This document shows positions 1-8,989 of a DNA stretch of 64,000 nt, piece after piece. The number at the start of each line of letters is the position of its first letter. Positions within the stretch are counted from its first letter, which is position 1. Both the position numbers and the translations under genes were made by a program. Below the pieces are notes generated by a model that saw only the letters and a program-made list of their open reading frames with translations, ran no database searches and was not told where the DNA came from. Origin of the DNA: Reyranella sp. (GTDB taxonomy: Bacteria; Pseudomonadota; Alphaproteobacteria; Reyranellales; Reyranellaceae); NCBI RefSeq assembly GCF_030651995.1, contig NZ_JAUSBN010000022.1, positions 58,574 to 122,573 of the forward strand. The letters run 5' to 3'.

Positions 1-174
1 GTTCTTGTGGCCGTGCTTCGCGAGTTCCGCGCGGGTTTCTTCGAGGGTCTTGGCATCGCGCGCGCAGATCGACACGTCGCCGCCGCAGGCCGCGAAGCCC
101 ATGGCGATCGCCTTGCCGATGCCCCGGCTGCCGCCGCAAACGATCGCCTTCTTGCCCGTGAAATCCAGCTTCAT
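1..174 (-). CDS. SDR-family oxidoreductase, N-terminal part (cut by window edge)
   Basis: The reverse strand codes for the first 58 residues of a short-chain dehydrogenase/reductase. It begins MKLDFTGKKAIVCGG and carries the Rossmann dinucleotide-binding glycine pattern GGSRGIGKAIA at residues 14-24, with an acidic/arginine region (ICARDAK) after the second beta strand. The catalytic Tyr-x-x-x-Lys lies beyond the window edge, so substrate and cofactor preference cannot be judged. The start is the ATG at 174. The gene is divergent from the small secreted protein at 313, leaving a 138-bp intergenic region. Confidence 0.85.
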   Translation of the reverse strand, partial: MKLDFTGKKAIVCGGSRGIGKAIAMGFAACGGDVSICARDAKTLEETRAELAKHGHKN

Positions 175-312
175 TGCATCATCTCCTGTTGCGGCCGCCA
201 CCGTGGCGGCCAGTGCCCTGCAAATCAATCAGGAATGAATTTCACATGGAGATTGATTGCATTCGCCGTCATCATGCGACGCAGGCGCCGGAACGGGTGC
301 GGCACGGGGAGA

Positions 313-714
313 ATGAACAGGGTGCGGATGCTTGGGACGCTTCTGGCGTCATTGGTGCTCCCTTTCTTGCCCGTTGCCATCGCGTGGGCCGCCAACGAGC
401 CGGTCACCCGCGTCGACATCATCGTCCGGAGCAAGGCTGACGGCCGCGTCATCATCGAGACCATCACCGACGGGCGTGGCGCCATCGTGGTGAAGGAGAT
501 GCGTCCGGGTCTCTACAGCATCGAGGCGGGGGCCAAGCTTCCCCTGGCGCTGCTGAAGCGCAGCGGCGGCTGGGACATCGCGCTGATCCCCATCTCCGCC
601 AGACCGGCCAAGCCGCAAAAGCATCGCGCCAAGCCGACGGCCAGGGGCATGCAGGTCGACATCGTCGTGCCCGATGGCGCCACGACCTCCTACACAGTGA
701 TCGTCACGGACTGA
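313..714 (+). CDS. small secreted protein of unknown function
   Basis: 133 residues. The start at 313 is chosen because GGGGAG lies just upstream and the protein then opens with a classical signal peptide (MNRVRM, hydrophobic stretch to about residue 22, AWA-A cleavage near residue 26). The open frame extends further upstream, but those residues look non-coding. The mature part is short and rich in beta-prone residues (VDIIVRSKADGRV, GLYSIEAG), reminiscent of small prealbumin/Cna-B-like folds, but I do not recognise the family. Periplasmic or outer location is inferred from the signal peptide only. It stands alone between a divergent SDR gene and a Bug receptor. Confidence 0.65.
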   Translation: MNRVRMLGTLLASLVLPFLPVAIAWAANEPVTRVDIIVRSKADGRVIIETITDGRGAIVVKEMRPGLYSIEAGAKLPLALLKRSGGWDIALIPISARPAKPQKHRAKPTARGMQVDIVVPDGATTSYTVIVTD

Positions 715-798
715 GACCGGCAGCAGACATGTTGAACAGCGGAACGACTCCGCTAGACTGCCTCCCAATCAAGGAAAGCACAGGAGGCTAGGTTCGAG

Positions 799-1794
799 AT
801 GGTCAAAGTCATGATTCCGCGTCGACGCGCACTCATTCTCTCCGGCGGCGCCCTCGCCGCGCCGATGATCGCGTCGGGCATCGCCCGGGCGCAGAACGAC
901 TGGCCCAACCGGCCGGTGAAGTACGTCGTGGTGTTTCCGGCCGGCGGCCCGACCGACACGCTGTCGCGCATCGTCTGCCAGGAACTTTCCGAACTGACGG
1001 GCCAGCAGTTCATCATCGAGAACCGCGCCGGCTCCGGCGGCAATATCGGCGCAGACTTCATCGCCAAGTCGACCCCCGATGGCTACACGATCGGCCTCTA
1101 TACGATCGCCGCGCATGCCATCGCGCCCACGCTCTATGCCAAGCTGCCGTTCGACGCGGGCAAGGACTTCACCGGCGTTGCCATGCTGTGGTCGGTGCCC
1201 AACATGCTGATGACGCGGCTCGACTTCCCGGCCAACACGATCCCCGAGCTGATCGCGCTGGCGAAGGCCAATCCGGGCAAGTATTCGTTCGCCTCGTCGG
1301 GCGCCGGCACCAGCCCGCACCTGACCGGGGAGATGTTCAAGCAGATGGCCGGCGTCAACCTGCTGCACGTGCCCTACAAGGGCAGCGCGCCCGCCCATCA
1401 GGATATCCTGGCCGGCCAGGTCGACATGATGTTCGACAACATTCCAGGGCCTCTCGGCCTCATGAAGAGCGGCAAGGTGAAGGGCATCGCGGTGACCTCA
1501 AAGGAGCGTCATCCGGCGGCGCCCGACAAGCCGACCTTCGGGGAATTCCTGCCCGGATTCGAGATCACCTCATGGGGCGGCGTCTGCGCGCCGGCCGGCG
1601 TGCCGCCGGCAATGGTCGAGAAGCTCTCGGCGCTGACCAAGCAGGCTCTGGAGAAACCCAGCGTGAAAGCCGGCTTCGACCGGCTGGGCGCTACCCAGAT
1701 CTGGATGACGCCGGCGGAAACCGCCGCCTATCGCGCCGCCGAGGAAAAGAAGCTCGCCCCGGTGATCAAGGCGTCAGGCGCCAAGGTGGAGTAA
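799..1794 (+). CDS. Bug-family (tripartite tricarboxylate transporter) periplasmic receptor
   Basis: 331 residues with a twin-arginine-like/Sec leader (PRRRALILSGG, cleavage after ARA-Q near residue 31) followed by the Bug pattern: DWPNRPVKYVVVFPAGGPTD, the IIENRAGSGGNIGADFIAKS segment and HVPYKGSAPA. Length and motif order match TctC/BugD-type receptors that bind small carboxylated or amide ligands in the periplasm. No TctA/TctB membrane partners are nearby, so it is an orphan receptor, as is common where this family is expanded. AGGAGG lies 14 bases before the chosen ATG, so the ATG at 811 (residue 5) is an alternative start. The ligand is unknown. Confidence 0.9.
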   Translation: MVKVMIPRRRALILSGGALAAPMIASGIARAQNDWPNRPVKYVVVFPAGGPTDTLSRIVCQELSELTGQQFIIENRAGSGGNIGADFIAKSTPDGYTIGLYTIAAHAIAPTLYAKLPFDAGKDFTGVAMLWSVPNMLMTRLDFPANTIPELIALAKANPGKYSFASSGAGTSPHLTGEMFKQMAGVNLLHVPYKGSAPAHQDILAGQVDMMFDNIPGPLGLMKSGKVKGIAVTSKERHPAAPDKPTFGEFLPGFEITSWGGVCAPAGVPPAMVEKLSALTKQALEKPSVKAGFDRLGATQIWMTPAETAAYRAAEEKKLAPVIKASGAKVE

Positions 1795-1848
1795 CTTCCG
1801 CCTGTCGCGCTGGCGCTCGGGCTGGCATGGAATTCGCTGCACCGGTGC

Positions 1849-2926
<1,078 letters not shown>

Positions 2927-2943
<17 letters not shown>

Positions 2944-3787
2944 CGCGCCGGCGGGCTGGCGGCCGCGCCACGGCGCCTACTGGCTCATTATTCTGCCGGC
3001 CCTTGCAATGCTGGTCTTTCTCTATCTCGTGCCGCTCGCGGACGTTCTCGTCACCAGCATCACCGATCCCAAGCCGGGCCTCGACAATTACCTGCTGCTC
3101 TTCACCAGCACGTCGGTCCAGAAGACCCTGCTGACAACGCTGCGCATTGCCGCGCTCACCACCTTCGTCGCCCTGCTGCTGGGCTATGTCGTCGCCTACG
3201 CGATGCGCGCCGCGAACTCCAGCCAGCAGCGTCTCATGTTGTTCTGCGTCCTCCTGCCCTTCTGGATATCGGTGCTGGTTCGGTCCTTTGCCTGGATCGC
3301 CCTGCTCAGCAGCCGCGGGCCGGTGAATGCCGGATTGATGGCCTGGGGCCTGATCGACGAGCCGTTGCCGCTGGTGCGCAACGAAACGGGCGTCCTGATC
3401 GGCATGGTCCACGTCATGCTGCCTTATGCGGTGCTGACGCTCTACGCCAACATGCGCGGCATCGACGTGCGGCTGGTCGCGGCGGCGCGCAGCCTCGGCG
3501 CCAGCCGGTTCCAGGCGTTCCGCATGGTCTTCCTGCCGCTCACCCGCCCCGGCCTGATCGGCGCCGGCACGCTGGTCTTCATCCTGTCGCTCGGCTTCTA
3601 CGTCACGCCCGCGCTGCTGGGCGGCGGCAAGGTGCTGATGATCGCGGAGTATGTCGCCGTCCAGATCAACGACACGCTGCGCTGGGGACTGGGAACCATG
3701 CTGGCCACGACGCTGATGCTGTCCGTGCTTGCCGCGCTGTGGGCGCTCTCCCGCGTCCTCGACGTCAAGCGGCTGTTCGGCGCGTGA
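2927..3787 (+). CDS. ABC importer permease, PotB type
   Basis: 286 residues, GTG start inside the 3' end of the ATPase gene (17-base overlap), which implies translational coupling. About six membrane segments: first near residues 17-38 (LIILPALAMLVFLYLVPL), then ALTTFVALLLGYVVAYAM, and so on. The EAA loop that contacts the ATPase is seen as ARSLGASRFQAFRMVFLPLT near residue 190. With the following gene it forms the heterodimeric inner-membrane channel. The only oddity is the tight packing with its neighbours. Confidence 0.92.
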
Positions 3788-3797
3788 GGGGGCCGTC

Positions 3798-4586
3798 GTG
3801 AACAGACATCACGCCACCGGAATCGTGACGGCGTTCGCCTGGATGGTCCTGGGCTTCCTCGCCCTGCCCGCCTTTGCCGTCGTGCCGATCTCCTTCACCG
3901 ACACGCGTTATCTTGCCATGCCGGACGAGCACTGGTCGCTGCAGCACTGGCGCGCCTTCCTGTCGAGCCGCGAGTGGCACGACAGCATCTGGCAAAGCCT
4001 CTGGATCGCCTGCGTCTCGACCCTGGGCGCCGTGGTGGCCGGCACGCTGTGCGCCATCGGCTGCTGGCGCGTCTCATCTCGCTGGTCGGAACGCGTCCGC
4101 ACCGCGATGATTCTGCCCATGGCGGTGCCAACGATTGTCTACGCTTTGGGCATCTATCGACTCTATGTCGACCTCGACCTGGTGGGCTCGGCGATCGGCA
4201 TCGTCTTCGCGCACACGGTGACCGGCCTTCCCTACGTCGTGCTGACCGTCTCGGCCTCTCTCGCCAACATCGATCCCAGGCTCGAACAGGCGGCCCGCGG
4301 GCTCGGCGCGTCCGTCGGACAGACCTTGCGCTGGGTGATCGTTCCGAACGTCGTGCCCGGCATCCTGTCGGGCGCGATATTTGCTTTCATCCATTCGTGG
4401 GATGAGCTGATCGTCGTGATCTTCATCGGTGGCAGGGCTTTCTTCACCCTGCCGCGCCGCATGTGGGACGGCATCAACGACAATCTCGACCCCGTCATCG
4501 CCGTGGTGGCGACGGCCATGATCCTGTTCACGCTACTCGTTCTCAGTGCGGAGCTTGCGTTAAGGGCCCGACGACCGAGGAGCTAG
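3798..4586 (+). CDS. ABC importer permease, PotC type
   Basis: 262 residues from the GTG at 3798. That start is preferred because GAGGGGG lies 9-14 bases upstream and the protein then begins directly before its first membrane helix (GIVTAFAWMVLGFLALPAFAVV). An open frame continues upstream into the previous gene but would add non-hydrophobic shadow residues. The EAA loop is ARGLGASVGQTLRWVIVPNVV. The next gene begins 11 bases after the stop with a strong Shine-Dalgarno AGGAGG, so the four importer genes are one transcription unit. Confidence 0.92.
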   Translation: MNRHHATGIVTAFAWMVLGFLALPAFAVVPISFTDTRYLAMPDEHWSLQHWRAFLSSREWHDSIWQSLWIACVSTLGAVVAGTLCAIGCWRVSSRWSERVRTAMILPMAVPTIVYALGIYRLYVDLDLVGSAIGIVFAHTVTGLPYVVLTVSASLANIDPRLEQAARGLGASVGQTLRWVIVPNVVPGILSGAIFAFIHSWDELIVVIFIGGRAFFTLPRRMWDGINDNLDPVIAVVATAMILFTLLVLSAELALRARRPRS

Positions 4587-4597
4587 GAGGCGAAGTG

Positions 4598-5710
4598 ATG
4601 TCCGACATGCGCGATCGTCAGAATGATATCGAGCGGTTCGTCCATAATACCGAAGGCAAGGTCTACTCCCGCCGCGTCTTCTTCGGCATGTGTGCCGCAC
4701 TCGGCATCGCGCCGGTGGCGGCGCGCCTCAGCCCGGCGATGGCCGACCAGAAGGAACTCGTGCTGGTCAACTGGGGTGGGGATGCCGTGCGAGGGATGAA
4801 GGCATCCTTCGTCGATCCCTACTTGAAGAAGTTCCCGGACCGCAAGGTCGCGATCGATGGCACCGGCCCCTCCACGAGCCGCATCCGCCTGATGGTCCAG
4901 AGCGGCAAGGTCACCTGGGACATCATGGACCGCAACCTCCATACGGCCCTGGAGATCGGCCCGGAGGGCATGCTGGAGAAGATCGACTATTCGGTCGTCG
5001 ACAGGAGCAAGGTCCGGCCGGAGCACGCGGTCGAATGGGGCATCGGCAACTACATCTATGCCATGGTCCTGACCTACAACACCAAGAAGTGGGGCGGCGA
5101 GGTTCCGACAAGCTGGAAGGATGTCTGGGACTTCAAGAAATTCCCGGGCAAACGGGCCTTTCGCCGCGAGCCCGACGCCGTGCTGGAAGCCGCGTTGATG
5201 GCCGACGGCGTACCCTTCGACAAGATCTACCCGATCGACATGAAGCGCGCGCTCGACATGCACAAGAAGATGAAGGAACACGCGATCTACTACACCGTCA
5301 TCGCCGACGGCCAGAACGCCTTCCGCAACGGCGAGGTCCATCTGGGCCAGCTGCTCAACACACGCGCCTGGCCGCTGAAGCAGGACACCAAGGGCCTCTA
5401 CGACTGGACCTGGAACGAGGGTGTGTCGTGGGGCGCCTGCTGGATGGTGCCGAAGGGCGCCCAGGGCGGCAAGGCCATCTGGGACTTCATCGCCATGACC
5501 CAGGACCCGCAGGCACAGGCCGAGCTTCTGAAGTCCAACGGCTACGGCCCGGTCAATCCCGAGGCCTCCAGGTTCCTCGATGCCGACTGGAACAAGGTCA
5601 ATCCGGGCGCACCCGAGAACTACGCGAAGATGCTGCCGGGCGGCATCGAATGGTACGCCAAGAATGCGACGGCGGCCCGCCAGCAACTCATCGACGCACT
5701 CTCGAGCTGA
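4598..5710 (+). CDS. Tat-exported ABC solute-binding protein, PotD/PotF type
   Basis: 370 residues from the ATG at 4598, which follows CTAGGAGG. An unusually long N-region is followed by a twin-arginine motif SRRVFFG at residues 24-30 and a hydrophobic core ending near ARLSPAMA, so export through Tat is likely. The mature protein has the type II periplasmic-binding fold signature (ELVLVNWGGDAVRGMK, SGKVTWDIMD, VLTYNTKKWGGEVPTSWKDVWD). It supplies substrate to the permeases encoded just upstream. Ligand-contacting residues cannot be assigned safely. Tat export of this class suggests it may fold with ligand or cofactor before export, which is inference. Confidence 0.92.
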   Translation: MSDMRDRQNDIERFVHNTEGKVYSRRVFFGMCAALGIAPVAARLSPAMADQKELVLVNWGGDAVRGMKASFVDPYLKKFPDRKVAIDGTGPSTSRIRLMVQSGKVTWDIMDRNLHTALEIGPEGMLEKIDYSVVDRSKVRPEHAVEWGIGNYIYAMVLTYNTKKWGGEVPTSWKDVWDFKKFPGKRAFRREPDAVLEAALMADGVPFDKIYPIDMKRALDMHKKMKEHAIYYTVIADGQNAFRNGEVHLGQLLNTRAWPLKQDTKGLYDWTWNEGVSWGACWMVPKGAQGGKAIWDFIAMTQDPQAQAELLKSNGYGPVNPEASRFLDADWNKVNPGAPENYAKMLPGGIEWYAKNATAARQQLIDALSS

Positions 5711-5722
5711 GGACGAACCGAC

Positions 5723-6826
5723 ATGACCGATATCCAGTCATCTGCCCCTGCGCCGCTGCCGGCCCCGAAGCTCGGGCGCTGGGCCAACGCCAACGAACTC
5801 CCGGTCATCGACTTCGCGCCGCTCGGCCGCACCAACGAGGAGGCCAAGGAGCGGCTCGCCCGCGAGGTCCACGATGCCTGCCGTGACGTCGGGTTCCTGA
5901 CGATCGTCAATCACCCCGTGCCGCCCGAGAAGATCCGCGAGATCTTCCGCCAGTCCAAGCGGTTCTTCGCTCTGCCGCTCGAGGCGAAGATGAAAGCCTA
6001 CATGGGCAACTCCAACCTGTTTCGTGGCTATCTGCCGATGGACCAGCCCGGGAAGCAGAATGCCTATCGCGGCGCCGCCATCGAAGGCTTCCAGCCCCAC
6101 CTCGATCCGGCGCGCATGAAGGCGCGCAAGCCGCACAAGAACGAAGCCTTCCAGGTCTCGATCGAACTGCCGGACGACGATCCCGACGTCGTCTCGGGCA
6201 AGCCGCTGCACGGCGCCAATCTGTGGCCCGACGACCTGCCGGGCTTCCGCGAGGCGGTGCTGGGATACCACGCCACCATGACCGACTTCGCCGCCCTGCT
6301 TGCCTCCGTGTTCGCGCGCGGACTCAACCTGCCGGACGGGTACTTCGCGCAGTACTACAAGAAGCCGCTGATCCAGGTCCGATTGCTCCATTACCTGTCG
6401 CAGGACACCCAGGCGGCCCTCGAGGGCGGCGACAGCCGCGCCCATCAGGACGCCGGCGGCTTCACGATGCTGCAGCAGGACGATGTCGGCGGGCTCGAGA
6501 TCAAGAGCAAGTCCGGGGAATGGCTGATCGTGCCGCCGGTCGAGAACAGCTTCATCGTCAATATCGGCGACTCGATGCGGATGTGGACGAACAACCGGTT
6601 CGCCTCGACGCTCCATCGCGTCGTCAACCACTACGGCCGCGAGCGGTATTCGGTCGGCGTGTTCGCCAACCCCGACTACGATACCGTCATCCGTCCGCTG
6701 CCGACCTGTGTCGATGCCGAACACCCGCCGACCTTCGACAGCATGAAGGCCGGCGAGGCCTTGTTGTACCTCTACAGCCGGGTCTGGCCCTCCAAGGGCG
6801 AGCCGGACAAGGTTTCGTCCTACTGA
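5723..6826 (+). CDS. isopenicillin N synthase-like Fe(II)/2-oxoglutarate-type oxygenase
   Basis: 367 residues. It has the N-terminal DIOX_N region (ELPVIDFAPLG at about 25-35, GFLTIVNHPVP) and the C-terminal jelly-roll core. The metal triad is visible as H241-x-D243 (SRAHQDAGG) and H298 (STLHRVVNH), with the RYS motif (R308, S310) that binds the 2-oxoglutarate carboxylate. It starts 12 bases after the binding-protein gene and is probably co-transcribed with the importer, so its substrate may be what the importer brings in. Such proteins hydroxylate, desaturate or cyclise small molecules; the specific reaction is unknown. Confidence 0.9.
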   Translation: MTDIQSSAPAPLPAPKLGRWANANELPVIDFAPLGRTNEEAKERLAREVHDACRDVGFLTIVNHPVPPEKIREIFRQSKRFFALPLEAKMKAYMGNSNLFRGYLPMDQPGKQNAYRGAAIEGFQPHLDPARMKARKPHKNEAFQVSIELPDDDPDVVSGKPLHGANLWPDDLPGFREAVLGYHATMTDFAALLASVFARGLNLPDGYFAQYYKKPLIQVRLLHYLSQDTQAALEGGDSRAHQDAGGFTMLQQDDVGGLEIKSKSGEWLIVPPVENSFIVNIGDSMRMWTNNRFASTLHRVVNHYGRERYSVGVFANPDYDTVIRPLPTCVDAEHPPTFDSMKAGEALLYLYSRVWPSKGEPDKVSSY

Positions 6827-6878
6827 CCGTCCCGTCATAGGGGCTTGCAGTGGCGGCAGCGCCTGTCAGGCTGCCGCC

Positions 6879-7973
6879 ATGACCCGAAAGAAGATCCTCG
6901 TCGCCGGGGCCACCGGCCTCGTCGGCCATGCCGCCCTGAAGCACTTCGCCACCGTCGAAGGCTGCGACGTCGTCGCCGTCTCGCGCCGAAAGCCGGACGA
7001 AACCTACGGGGCGCGATGGTTCCCGCTCGATCTCGCCGACCGGGCGGCCTGCGAGGCACTGGCGGCGGAGTTCGCGGGCGTTACGCACCTCGTCTATGCC
7101 GCCCTCCACGAACGGCCGGGGCTGGTCGCAGGCTGGCAGGAAGAAGAGCAGATCCGCATCAACGACCAGATGTTGCGCAATCTGATGGCCCCGCTCGAAC
7201 GGGCGGCGTCGGGATTGCGGCACGTGGCCTTGCTGCAGGGCACCAAGGCCTATGGCGTCCATGTTCGCCCGCTCGCCGTGCCGGCGCGCGAGAACCGTTC
7301 GGAGATGCACGAGCAGCCGAACTTCTACTGGAACCAGGAGCGGTTCCTGCGCGAGCGCCAGCAGGGGAAGGGCTGGAGCTGGTCGATCCTGCGGCCCGTC
7401 CTGATCGTGGGCGATTCGGTGGGCAGCGCCATGAACGTCATTCCGGCGCTGGGCGTCTATGCCGCCTTCATGCGCCGCGCCGGCAAGACGAAGCTCGACT
7501 ATCCGGGCGGTGTCGGCCGGGTGGCCCAGGCGGTCGATGCCGATCTCCTGGCCCGCGCCCTCGCCTGGTCGGGCGAAGCCGGCGCCGCGCGCAACGAGAT
7601 CTTCAACGTGACCAACGGCGACGTCTTCGTGTGGCCCAACGTCTGGCCCGCCATCGCCGACGCGCTGGGCTTCGAGCCGGGCGACCACGTGCCGCTGGCG
7701 CTCGACCGCGAGATCCGCCCTCGCGAGGCCGACTGGGCGGAGATCCGCACGGCCCAGGGGCTGAGGTCGGGCACGCTGAAGGAGTTCGTCGGCCTGTCGT
7801 TCGAATATGCCGACTACACGATGGGCTACGGCCGCACGGAGCCGGGGCCGCCGGCGATCGTCTCGACCATCAAGCTGATGCAGGCCGGCTTCACCGAGGT
7901 GATGGACACCGAGGCGATGTTCCGGAAATGCTTCGCCGAAATGCAGCAAAAAGGCCTGTTGCCGCGTCCCTGA
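6879..7973 (+). CDS. PRISE-like atypical SDR (progesterone 5-beta-reductase/iridoid synthase-like)
   Basis: 364 residues. The nucleotide-binding motif is GATGLVGHAALKHF (residues 9-22) and VVAVSRRKPD marks the cofactor-2'-phosphate region, suggesting NADPH. Features typical of the PRISE group are LLQGTKAYGVHVRP (catalytic Lys/Tyr arranged differently from classical SDRs) and PNFYWNQERFL (the conserved Tyr). Family members reduce activated C=C bonds of enones. It lies 52 bases after the oxygenase on the same strand, so oxygenase and reductase may act in sequence on an imported compound; that link is inferred from position only. Confidence 0.82.
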   Translation: MTRKKILVAGATGLVGHAALKHFATVEGCDVVAVSRRKPDETYGARWFPLDLADRAACEALAAEFAGVTHLVYAALHERPGLVAGWQEEEQIRINDQMLRNLMAPLERAASGLRHVALLQGTKAYGVHVRPLAVPARENRSEMHEQPNFYWNQERFLRERQQGKGWSWSILRPVLIVGDSVGSAMNVIPALGVYAAFMRRAGKTKLDYPGGVGRVAQAVDADLLARALAWSGEAGAARNEIFNVTNGDVFVWPNVWPAIADALGFEPGDHVPLALDREIRPREADWAEIRTAQGLRSGTLKEFVGLSFEYADYTMGYGRTEPGPPAIVSTIKLMQAGFTEVMDTEAMFRKCFAEMQQKGLLPRP

Positions 7974-8065
7974 AAACGCGCTTCGGGACGTAGCCTGAGT
8001 GTCGTCAAATTGTCATATCTGCCCCGCACTTTCCCGGCCATTCTGACGGATGACGGAGGCTGGGC

Positions 8066-8989
8066 ATGCAGAGCGAAGGGGGCCGCAAGGCGCTGGAGGA
8101 CCGCGTCCGCCGGGAGCTGGCCGACAGTATCGACGAGGACCTCGAGCTCGAACTGGGCGACGAAATGCTGGCCCGCCTGCCCGAGCACGGCGACGGCGAC
8201 CTGCCGCAGACCGAAGGAATCGACCGGAAATTCTACTTCACCGAGCTGCTGCGGCTGCAGCGCGAGCTGATCAGGCTGCAGGACTGGGTGATCGCCCGGA
8301 AGCTCAAGGTCGTCGTCCTGTTCGAGGGTCGCGACGCGGCGGGCAAGGGCGGTGTGATCAAGCGCGTCACCCAGCGGCTGAACCCGCGCGTCTGCCGCAC
8401 CGTCGCCCTTTCGGCGCCCTCCGAGCGCGAGCGCACCCAGTGGTACTTCCAGCGCTACATCGCGCACCTGCCGGCGGGCGGCGAAATCGTGCTGTTCGAC
8501 CGCAGCTGGTACAATCGGGCGGGCGTCGAGCGGGTCATGGGCTTCTGCACCGAAAGCGACGTCCGGGATTTCTTCGAAACGGTGCCCGAATTCGAGCGCA
8601 TGCTCGTACGGTCCGGCATCATCCTGCTCAAATACTGGTTCTCGATCACCGACGAGGAGCAGAACACGCGCTTCCTGATGCGCATCCACGACCCCATGAA
8701 GCAGTGGAAACTCTCACCCATGGACCTGGAATCCCGGCGGCGCTGGGAGGAGTACACCAAGGCCAAGGAGGAGATGCTGGCCCGGACTCATATTCCGGAG
8801 GCGCGCTGGTGGGTGGTCAAGGGCAACAACAAGCGCCGCGCGCGCCTCAATTGCATCCACCACCTTCTGCAGCAAGTGCCCTATAAGGATGTCGAACAGC
8901 AACCGATCGTCCTGCCGAAGCGCGAACACAAGCCCGACTACGCGCGCACGCCGGTCGCTCCCGAACTCTATGTCCCGGCGGTTTACTGA
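8066..8989 (+). CDS. ppk2: polyphosphate kinase 2 (PPK2 family)
   Basis: 307 residues. Walker A-like FEGRDAAGKGG at 86-96, Walker B FDRSWYNRAG at 144-153 and the lid segment KRVTQRLNPRV. These features and the length match single-domain class I PPK2 enzymes that reversibly move phosphate between inorganic polyphosphate and nucleoside diphosphates, usually favouring GTP/ATP synthesis from polyP. The N-terminal 50 residues are highly acidic (DSIDEDLELELGDE). Its TGA overlaps the ATG of the following decarboxylase by one base (TGATG), so the two are translationally coupled. Confidence 0.93.
   Translation: MQSEGGRKALEDRVRRELADSIDEDLELELGDEMLARLPEHGDGDLPQTEGIDRKFYFTELLRLQRELIRLQDWVIARKLKVVVLFEGRDAAGKGGVIKRVTQRLNPRVCRTVALSAPSERERTQWYFQRYIAHLPAGGEIVLFDRSWYNRAGVERVMGFCTESDVRDFFETVPEFERMLVRSGIILLKYWFSITDEEQNTRFLMRIHDPMKQWKLSPMDLESRRRWEEYTKAKEEMLARTHIPEARWWVVKGNNKRRARLNCIHHLLQQVPYKDVEQQPIVLPKREHKPDYARTPVAPELYVPAVY

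Noticed and set aside
53..313. Longer start for the small secreted protein (frame open from position 7)
   Set aside because: The added residues are the shadow of the antisense SDR gene, and the ATG at 313 has a Shine-Dalgarno and starts a signal peptide.
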